From assembly GCF_041537925.1 (NCBI RefSeq), contig NZ_JBGOSH010000007.1, forward strand, positions 62,001-126,000: a stretch of DNA of 64,000 nucleotides, in the 5' to 3' direction. Source of the stretch: Ruegeria_C sp041537925 (lineage in GTDB: Bacteria; Pseudomonadota; Alphaproteobacteria; Rhodobacterales; Rhodobacteraceae). This document shows positions 58,122-64,000 of the stretch, piece after piece. The notes below the pieces were generated by a model that was given only the letters and a program-made list of their open reading frames with translations, searched no databases and had not been told where the DNA came from. Position numbers and translations under genes: made by a program. Position 1 is the stretch's first letter. Each line of letters starts with the position of its first letter.

Positions 58122-58994
58122 ATGCGCAAGCTTCCTCCTTTGAATTCTCTGAAGTCGTTCGAAGCCTCGGGGCGGCACTTAAACTTCAGGCTAGCGGCCG
58201 AAGAACTTGGCGTTACACAGGGCGCAGTCGCCCAACAAGTGCGTGCGCTGGAAGAACTTTTGAAAATCAAGTTGTTCGAGAGGCATGCAAGGGGGCTTTC
58301 TCTCACAGACGAAGGCCGTAAGTATTTGCCGCCCGTGCGGCGCGCGTTTGACATGATGGCCGAGGCAACAGGTAATCTGTCTCCGCAGAGTACGGTGGTA
58401 ACGATAAGTTCCACTCCGTCATTTGCGACAAGGTGGCTGGTGCCCAAGCTAGGGAGATTTTCCCAAGACCACCCGGATATTCAAGTACGCTTGGACGCCT
58501 CAAACGAACGTGCGAATTTCCAGACCGACGGAGTTGACATTGCCATACGACAGGGAAGACCGCCATTTGGACCAGGTCTTGTAGCGGATCCGCTGTTCGC
58601 TGCTCGATTGATTGCAGTCTGCCACCCGGATCTAGTCTCGGGCCCGAAACCGATTCAATCACCGCATGATTTGCTAAACCACGTGTTGCTTGAGGACACC
58701 CACGGCCAATGGCCTTTGTTCCTTGAAACGGCATTGGGAGAACAGCCAGTAAAAGACGCAAAAACCATGGCGTTCAGTCAAACATCCATGGCCATCGATG
58801 CTGCATTGGCAAGCCAAGGCATTGCGTTGGCCAATCGCGAGTTTGTGGAGGCGGATCTAAGGGCAAGCCGTTTGTGTCAACCTGTCGAGTTCTCAATGGA
58901 GACAGACGAGGGATATTATGTGGTCGCTCCACGCGAACCAAGGAATCCTGCTATCGTCTCAATTGTGAGGCGTTGGCTGGCTGAGCAAGTATAG
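58122..58994 (+). CDS. LysR-family transcriptional regulator (GcvA-like)
   Basis: A 290-residue regulator. The start MRKLPPLNSLKSFEASGRHL and helix-turn-helix NFRLAAEELGVTQGAVAQQVRAL are those of the GcvA subgroup, which often control amino-acid-related genes. The effector domain reads TISSTPSFATRWLVPKLGRF and later ASQGIALANREFVEADL. It is divergent from the SDR and FAD oxidoreductase operon and probably regulates it, although the operon is now cut by the IS6 element. Confidence 0.93.
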   Translation: MRKLPPLNSLKSFEASGRHLNFRLAAEELGVTQGAVAQQVRALEELLKIKLFERHARGLSLTDEGRKYLPPVRRAFDMMAEATGNLSPQSTVVTISSTPSFATRWLVPKLGRFSQDHPDIQVRLDASNERANFQTDGVDIAIRQGRPPFGPGLVADPLFAARLIAVCHPDLVSGPKPIQSPHDLLNHVLLEDTHGQWPLFLETALGEQPVKDAKTMAFSQTSMAIDAALASQGIALANREFVEADLRASRLCQPVEFSMETDEGYYVVAPREPRNPAIVSIVRRWLAEQV

Positions 58995-59142
58995 CTAGTG
59001 ATTTGTCCTGATACACGACCCCCCCCCCGATCCCCACACAGATCGTGGTGCTGCGACTTTCTGATTTCTTGCCTCATTGGTACTATGTTGGACGTTCTTG
59101 TTGTTCAGCTGAGCAGGCTCATTTGACGTTTCATACGTTGCG

Positions 59143-60714
59143 CTAAGCGCGATAGGCAGGCAAGGGTGCGCGGTCTTGGAGCGCAATCATTCGACGCAGC
59201 ATCGCTTCGGTTAGTGCGTGCTGGGTATCTTTGCTTGAACTATTGCCATACAAGTTCGAGATCTCTTCCGGGTCGTGTTTAAGATCATACAATTCGTTCC
59301 ACTTCTCGCCTTCGCGAAGTGACATTCGATACCTGTCGGTTACCACCGTTCGCACCCGCTGTGGGCGTTCAAAACCTGTCATAGTGCGCTGGCTGTCTTC
59401 TTCGACGATGATTGCCTCAGGTGGTTCGGTCGTGAGCAAATCGCGGCCCTGTATTCCATTGAAAGGGGTTATCCCGGCCCTGGCGAGGACGGTGGCAGCA
59501 ATATCGATAGAAGAGCCCAGGCCCTTTTCTACCTTCCCGTCAGCCGAAGCTGCAGGATCTTTCCAAATGAACGGCACCCGGATGATCCCCTGATAGTGTA
59601 GCAACAGCTTCAACATCAGGCCGTGATCACCCATGTAGTCCCCGTGGTCCGACGTAAAAACTACCACCGTGTTGTCCGCCAATCCTAAGGCCTCCAGACG
59701 TGCCAGGACACGGCCTATGGCGTCGTCAATCATGGTGATCATGCCATAGGTCAATGCGATGATGGCTCGGGCTTCATCCTCAGTCACGACAAATGGATTC
59801 TGGTTGTCTCTCGGATCAGTGCCCTTCTCCATCGCTTCGCGCATGGCTCTAATGGGAGGCAGGTCGCCCTTGCCAAAGGATGCAGGCAAAGAAATATCTG
59901 CCGGATCGTACATGTCCCAGTAATGCCCTGGCGGCGTGAAGGGGTGATGTGGGTCAGGAAAAGACATTTGCAGAAAGAACGGAGCGTCCTGTTCTGCCTG
60001 GTGAGTCAACCAGGATTCCGAGCGGTCGGCAATCCAAGACGTGGAATAAAGCTCTTCGGGAACCGCCGTTCTCCAGGCCTGTGGTGCATTGATCCGGTTG
60101 TCGGGAAGCCCATTTTCAGGGCCGGTTAATCCATCGAAGTCTGGGTGCTGTTCGCGGGCCCAAAGAAGATAGTCGCCAGAGGCTTGATCCCCGTGATCGG
60201 CGCACACTTCAACATGATCGAACCCGTAGAAATCACCCTTTAATCGCTCGGCCAAGGGTGTATCCCACTTGGGTGCAACTTCCAGATCATAATCGGGTGA
60301 ATGGCGGTTGTTCTTATACGCGTCACGCAGGTGCTGGGATGGTGCGGACGCTCCCTCTTTGGTTTCAAACTTCTTGGTTGCGGGCAGACCAGTAAAGCTC
60401 TGCAAGTGAGATTTTCCAATCAGTCCAGTGTTGTATCCGGCGTCGCGAAGCAACTCGACAAAGGTGGTGTGATCTTTTGACAGCGGGATGCCGTTATGAC
60501 GTGCCCCGTGCACCGAGCACATCCGCCCGGTCATGATCGAGGCACGATTGGGCATGCAAATCGGGTTGGCAACATAGAACCTGTCCCACCGAGTGCCCCC
60601 TTCAGCGATCCTGTCGATGTTCGGAGTTCTTACAAGTCTGTTGCCATAACAGCCAAGGTGATCGGCCCGGTGCTGATCGGTGATGACAAACAGGAAGTTG
60701 GGACGTCTTGTCAT
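59143..60714 (-). CDS. Type I sulfatase
   Basis: A 523-residue sulfatase. The N-terminal metal site is RRPNFLFVITDQHRADHLGC, and the formylglycine motif is C53-M-P-N-R57 followed by ASIMTGR. The usual Ser is Asn here, a variant found in some sulfatases. Later ligands appear in GKSHLQSF and FTSDHGDYMGDHGLM. It shows no signal peptide, so it is probably cytoplasmic and acts on an imported sulfate ester. It overlaps the end of the TRAP permease gene by four bases (ATGA), so transporter and sulfatase are made together. It is not BetC-like, and the substrate is unknown. Confidence 0.9.
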   Translation of the reverse strand: MTRRPNFLFVITDQHRADHLGCYGNRLVRTPNIDRIAEGGTRWDRFYVANPICMPNRASIMTGRMCSVHGARHNGIPLSKDHTTFVELLRDAGYNTGLIGKSHLQSFTGLPATKKFETKEGASAPSQHLRDAYKNNRHSPDYDLEVAPKWDTPLAERLKGDFYGFDHVEVCADHGDQASGDYLLWAREQHPDFDGLTGPENGLPDNRINAPQAWRTAVPEELYSTSWIADRSESWLTHQAEQDAPFFLQMSFPDPHHPFTPPGHYWDMYDPADISLPASFGKGDLPPIRAMREAMEKGTDPRDNQNPFVVTEDEARAIIALTYGMITMIDDAIGRVLARLEALGLADNTVVVFTSDHGDYMGDHGLMLKLLLHYQGIIRVPFIWKDPAASADGKVEKGLGSSIDIAATVLARAGITPFNGIQGRDLLTTEPPEAIIVEEDSQRTMTGFERPQRVRTVVTDRYRMSLREGEKWNELYDLKHDPEEISNLYGNSSSKDTQHALTEAMLRRMIALQDRAPLPAYRA

Positions 60715-62627
60715 TGGGTCGCCTCGGTTTTCATTGCCGCAGATCGGCCCGCACGCACATCAAATGCTACGAGTGCGAGGCCGAGTGCAACGGCGGGCAA
60801 ATGGAACATAGGATCGGTTACAAGACAGGCGAACGCAGTTACAAAGCGGATCACGATTTCCGGTACAGACAGTTTGCGCCTATCAAATCCGGACAAAGCT
60901 GAAGAAAACAGCCAGATGCAAAAGCAAGTGCGGGCGACGATCCACAAGAATGGCAGCAAGCTGAATTCCTCAACAATCAGGATCGTTGGATAGAATGCAA
61001 AGACGAACGGGATGATGAATTTGGCCATACCCAACCGGAACGACATAAATGCGGTCATCAGCGGATTCGCCCGGGCGATTGGTGCCGCTGCATAGGCCGC
61101 AATGGCGACAGGTGGTGTAAGCGAGGATGCAACACCATAGTAGAAAACAAACATATGTGCGGTTAGCATCGACACACCCAATGCCTGGATCGCCGGACCC
61201 ATCACGAGAATGATGATGAGGTAAGCGGGCAGAGTAGGCATTCCCATGCCAAGGATCAGTGCCCCGGCCATAGCAACAAGCAGGGCAGAGAATAGGCTTT
61301 CACCCCGGATCGATGCGATTATGTTGGCCAGTTTCAGGCCAAGCCCCGTAGAATCCAGTGACCCGACAAGAATTCCGATGGCAGCAATGGCAATCAACAG
61401 GGTTGCTCCGGCTTCCGCCCCCTTGAGAAAAGACCGCCAAATCCGTGCAGGATCTCCTCTGACTTCAGGGTTGATGACCGAAAGCCCCAACAAAACGACG
61501 ACGGCATAGAACCCGGCAGCGGAGGTGGAGAGCCCGAACAGCAGCGACCCGATCACGACAAGAATGGGTCCGGCAAACAGCACTGAATTGATCATGTCCG
61601 TTCGGGTAATATGGTCATCTACTGTCATCTCTTGAACGTCGATGCCTTGCCTGCGCGCCTCGACCGTCACGGCTGAAAACAAACTGAAATAGTAAAACAG
61701 CGCGGGGAACAGAGCGGCGATGATGATGTTGAGGTAGCCAACCCCGGTCAGATCAGCCATCACAAGCGCCGCTGCTCCCATGATTGGTGGCATGATTTGC
61801 CCGCCCGAGGATGCCGTCGCTTCGATTCCTGCCGCGAATGTTGGTGAAAATCCTCGCTTCTTGATCATAGGGATGGTGAATGTACCGGTTCCAACGATGT
61901 TCGCGACGGTCGAACCCGACATGGTGCCAAACAATGACGAGGCCAGAATAGCGGCGTGAGCCGGACCACCTCGCGTGCGGCGCGTGGCCAGAAAAGCGAA
62001 TTTCAACAGCGTATCGCCCGCTCCTGTGCCTTCGAGCAATACACCGAAGATGATAAATATAAAGACGGTGCTGAGCACGATATTGGTGATAGAGCCGAAA
62101 ACACCCTTGTTGGTGTTGTACCAGAGCGCTTCGGCGACTTCTTTCAGTGAGAAGCCGGAATGCGCCATAATGCCAGGCAGATCTTGCCCAAATAATAGAT
62201 ACAGGACGCCAAAAGTGCCGACCGCAAAAAGGCCCCATCCCCACAGGCGACGACAGAGCTCGAGAAAGACAACCAAACCTGCGAGCGCAGGCAGCGCATC
62301 CCTGGTAGTCACATCGTATAATGCCGTCTCCATTTCGGTCTGAACGAAGAGGAACGACCAGATCGACCAGAGCCCGGCGACGACCAAAGCAGCATCAATG
62401 GCAAGATACAGCGGCGTCGATTTGCCCTGATCGGTCCGACGCTTCTGCGACACAGCCACGGCGATGATAAGCGCCAGGGCAAATCCGATGGCCCGGTGCA
62501 GTTTCGGGTCAATCAACCCAACGCCCGAAGAATAAAGTGTAATGATTCCAAGTACGAAACTAGCAGCCACAGAAGCGACAGAGAACAGCCGCACCGCGAC
62601 ACGAACGAGAGGGGTCGCATCAGACAT
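60711..62627 (-). CDS. TRAP transporter fused 4TM/12TM permease (TAXI type)
   Basis: A 638-residue membrane protein from the ATG at 62627 (GAAAGG ahead); an ATG five codons earlier lacks spacing. The small (DctQ-like) subunit and the large (DctM-like) subunit are joined, with about 16 hydrophobic segments and family regions GTMSGSTVANIVGTGTFTIP and EATASSGGQIMPPIMGAAAL. Fusion is typical for TRAP systems that use TAXI binding proteins. It is between the TAXI binding-protein gene and the sulfatase gene. Confidence 0.94.
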   Translation of the reverse strand: MSDATPLVRVAVRLFSVASVAASFVLGIITLYSSGVGLIDPKLHRAIGFALALIIAVAVSQKRRTDQGKSTPLYLAIDAALVVAGLWSIWSFLFVQTEMETALYDVTTRDALPALAGLVVFLELCRRLWGWGLFAVGTFGVLYLLFGQDLPGIMAHSGFSLKEVAEALWYNTNKGVFGSITNIVLSTVFIFIIFGVLLEGTGAGDTLLKFAFLATRRTRGGPAHAAILASSLFGTMSGSTVANIVGTGTFTIPMIKKRGFSPTFAAGIEATASSGGQIMPPIMGAAALVMADLTGVGYLNIIIAALFPALFYYFSLFSAVTVEARRQGIDVQEMTVDDHITRTDMINSVLFAGPILVVIGSLLFGLSTSAAGFYAVVVLLGLSVINPEVRGDPARIWRSFLKGAEAGATLLIAIAAIGILVGSLDSTGLGLKLANIIASIRGESLFSALLVAMAGALILGMGMPTLPAYLIIILVMGPAIQALGVSMLTAHMFVFYYGVASSLTPPVAIAAYAAAPIARANPLMTAFMSFRLGMAKFIIPFVFAFYPTILIVEEFSLLPFLWIVARTCFCIWLFSSALSGFDRRKLSVPEIVIRFVTAFACLVTDPMFHLPAVALGLALVAFDVRAGRSAAMKTEATQ

Positions 62628-62657
62628 CAGACTACCTTTCAATAAGGGCGTTTGTCG

Positions 62658-62676
62658 GCCGGGCTGAAAACCCGGC
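62658..62676 (-). terminator. Hairpin between TAXI and TRAP permease genes
   Basis: GCCGGG (62658-62663) pairs with CCCGGC (62671-62676) across a 7-base loop rich in A. Without a T-run it is more likely a stem that lets the binding-protein message outlast the permease message than a full terminator. Confidence 0.45.
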
Positions 62677-62687
62677 CCGGCGGCGCA

Positions 62688-63701
62688 TCAGGAATCTGGG
62701 CGAAGCTCGTCGGGGACTGAGAACCCAGCTTCCTCGTAATAACGCAAAGCGCCTGGGTGTAGCGGAACATTGACCGAGGTAAAGGCGCTGTCTTTTGTCA
62801 CGTCTTTCAGGAAGAACGCCGTCGCATGAACCTCATCAAGGTTCTCCCAAAATGCTTTGGTCGCATCGTACACGACGTCATCAGAAACACCGGCGTGGGT
62901 GCCAACGAATTGTGTGAAGCCAAGTGCGGTGATCTCTCCATTAGTCAGTTGGCCTTTATAGACGTCACCATCAAACTGCATCATGCCGCGCCCGGGCCGA
63001 CCAAACAGCGCCATCATCTCTTCACTGTTAATTTTGTCTTCGGGGATGGAAAGAATGCGGAACTCACCTGACAGGCCAAACCGTTCGATGTTTGCCGAGC
63101 CGATTTCCGCCGGTCGCACCATCATGTCGATCTTGCCATCAGCGAGGGCTGCGTATCCTTCGCCCCAGCTCAGGCGAACCGCAGTATAGTCTTCACCCGG
63201 CACATACCCCGTGATGATCTTGATCAACGCTTCCGACGTAGCCGAAGCCGAACCGGCAGGCGGTCCAGTGAAGACCGTCTTACCCTTGATGTCGTCCCAT
63301 GTCTCGATGCCCGAGCCGGCAAGTGTGACAGGATGGTACGCCCCGGCCTTAAAGCCAAGAATGGCACGGATGTTACCGGCGAATTCCGGTGCACCGTCAA
63401 CCTTCTCGTACATCCTTTTTTGCCCCGCCATAAGATTGACTAGAGACGGAACGGTCGAGAAAAAGTCGATATCACCCTTGCCCCCTTTGAGCATCGACTT
63501 TGTAAGCGTTTGCCCTGCATTCACCTGAATCTCGACACCTGCTTTTCCGGCCTGGTTTGAAAAGGCGACAAACATAGTGTGCACCGGGTCGCCAACCCCA
63601 GCGGTCTCACCTTTGAAGATCTCTGACGAGGCCATTCCAGGCAGCGCCAATAAGACTGTGGCAACCAGAAAGGTCCGGCTAGCTAATTTGAAATGAAACA
63701 T
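62688..63701 (-). CDS. TRAP transporter TAXI-family solute-binding protein
   Basis: A 337-residue periplasmic binding protein from the ATG at 63701, six bases after GGGAGG; an in-frame ATG 14 codons upstream has no such site. It has a signal peptide (MFHFKLASRTFLVATVLLAL, ending ASS). TAXI features are a GDPVHTMFVAFSNQAGKAGV opening, KGKTVFTGPPAGSASATSEA and DGKIDMMVRPAEIGSANIER. It brings the ligand to the fused permease encoded next. The following sulfatase suggests a sulfated ligand. Confidence 0.9.
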   Translation of the reverse strand: MFHFKLASRTFLVATVLLALPGMASSEIFKGETAGVGDPVHTMFVAFSNQAGKAGVEIQVNAGQTLTKSMLKGGKGDIDFFSTVPSLVNLMAGQKRMYEKVDGAPEFAGNIRAILGFKAGAYHPVTLAGSGIETWDDIKGKTVFTGPPAGSASATSEALIKIITGYVPGEDYTAVRLSWGEGYAALADGKIDMMVRPAEIGSANIERFGLSGEFRILSIPEDKINSEEMMALFGRPGRGMMQFDGDVYKGQLTNGEITALGFTQFVGTHAGVSDDVVYDATKAFWENLDEVHATAFFLKDVTKDSAFTSVNVPLHPGALRYYEEAGFSVPDELRPDS

Positions 63702-63775
63702 GGTGTCCTCCCATAGACTTTCCCTGAGACTACCTGTTTTCAATTATATGGAATAATCAAACATACAGTGCTATA

Positions 63776-63792
63776 CATACCAATTAGGTATG
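63776..63792. promoter_or_regulatory. Inverted repeat overlapping the LysR start, candidate autoregulatory site
   Basis: CATACC-AATTA-GGTATG is a perfect 6-base inverted repeat (17 bases in all) in the divergent promoter region between the TAXI gene and the LysR gene. Its right half contains the LysR start codon. This fits the T-N11-A form of LysR-type sites, and a protein bound here could block its own gene. Confidence 0.6.
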
Positions 63793-64000
63793 AAAATAGA
63801 TCCCAAGCACCTAGCTCAGTTGTCCGTTATTGTCGAAGCTGGCTCTTTTCAGTCCGCTGCCAATCGGCTTGGTACGACGCAACCAGCGCTCAGCCGGAAC
63901 ATGAAAGCCCTGGAAGCCCGCCTGGGTACATCCCTGTTTCAAAGGGAGGGGCGCCGATCAATTCCTAACAATTTAGCCCTCCGGCTGGCTCGAAACGGGC
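63790..64000 (+). CDS. LysR-family transcriptional regulator (3' end outside window)
   Basis: The frame from the ATG at 63790 to the window edge encodes 70 residues: MKIDPKHLAQLSVIVEAGSF, then the helix-turn-helix QSAANRLGTTQPALSRNMKALEARLG and LFQREGRR. This is a normal LysR N-terminus. It is divergent from the TRAP-TAXI and sulfatase operon and is its probable regulator. The effector domain is outside the window. Confidence 0.9.
   Translation, partial: MKIDPKHLAQLSVIVEAGSFQSAANRLGTTQPALSRNMKALEARLGTSLFQREGRRSIPNNLALRLARNG

Noticed and set aside
59019..59028. Run of ten C bases, considered as a phase-variation tract
   Set aside because: It lies between two convergent genes (LysR and sulfatase), outside any coding frame or promoter, so slippage would have no evident effect; it may also be a sequencing artefact.
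1..64000. CRISPR array, tRNA, rRNA or riboswitch
   Set aside because: No regularly spaced short repeats with unique spacers, no cloverleaf or rRNA sequence and no known aptamer core were recognised on either strand. The 219-base repeats are coding.

Overview
The window looks like accessory DNA of a marine Roseobacter-group alphaproteobacterium (Rhodobacteraceae). This is an inference from the gene families, moderate-to-high GC, abundance of uptake systems and dense insertion sequences (IS). Nothing in the window (no rRNA, tRNA or replication gene) fixes the species or shows whether it is chromosome or plasmid. Most of the DNA is a patchwork of small catabolic units. Each has its own transporter and its own, usually divergent, regulator. 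The units are separated by IS elements and their wreckage.

Layout. 1-4.2 kb: Rieske oxygenase, its reductase and a BMP-type binding protein (cut by the window edge), divergent from an AraC regulator. 4.2-5.6 kb: complete ISKra4-type IS. 5.6-13.6 kb: a tripartite tricarboxylate-type transporter (TctA, TctB, TctC) with a ROK repressor, a metallophosphoesterase, a choline-sulfatase and a choline-dehydrogenase-like gene broken after about 64 codons. 13.6-15.4 kb: an IS5 element and a decayed IS481-like transposase. 15.4-27.3 kb: a sugar or sugar-acid unit with SDR, Zn-alcohol dehydrogenase, enolase-superfamily dehydratase, ribose-type ABC importer, lactaldehyde-type aldehyde dehydrogenase, LacI regulator and GMC oxidoreductase. 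27.3-28.8 kb: IS6 and IS5 debris with one complete IS6-type element.

29.0-35.8 kb holds the most unusual locus. It has three co-directional genes: a helical protein, a 1,620-residue acidic, coiled-coil and Cys-repeat giant with a distinct His-rich tail, and a small acidic protein directly behind it. The layout resembles a polymorphic toxin with its immunity protein, but I cannot name the families. It is bracketed by an IS6 element and an IS5 remnant. 36.5-38.5 kb: an AT-rich DUF4062-like/TPR gene, a plausible defence gene. 38.5-40.7 kb: nested IS5 copies.

40.7-48.5 kb: a second ABC sugar-type importer with LacI regulator, bicupin, alpha/beta hydrolase and RraA-like protein, preceded by two LacI-type operators. 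48.6-50.0 kb: IS110 remnant and an IS5 copy. 50.0-51.8 kb: LysR, single-domain globin, DUF1330-like protein. 52.0-53.4 kb: a LysM-like, membrane-spanning candidate effector. 53.4-55.85 kb: serine recombinase beside a Tn3-like terminal repeat, and an IS5 copy truncated by an IS6 element that also removed most of a DapA-family gene. 55.85-58.99 kb: remains of that operon (SDR, FAD oxidoreductase, DapA start) with a LysR regulator. 59.1-64 kb: a second sulfatase in an operon with a TRAP-TAXI transporter, divergent from a LysR gene cut by the window edge.

Two themes recur. Sulfatases are paired with unrelated transporter classes (TTT and TRAP-TAXI), suggesting use of sulfated compounds. IS elements have repeatedly cut operons: the GMC gene at 13.6 kb and the DapA gene at 55.85 kb.
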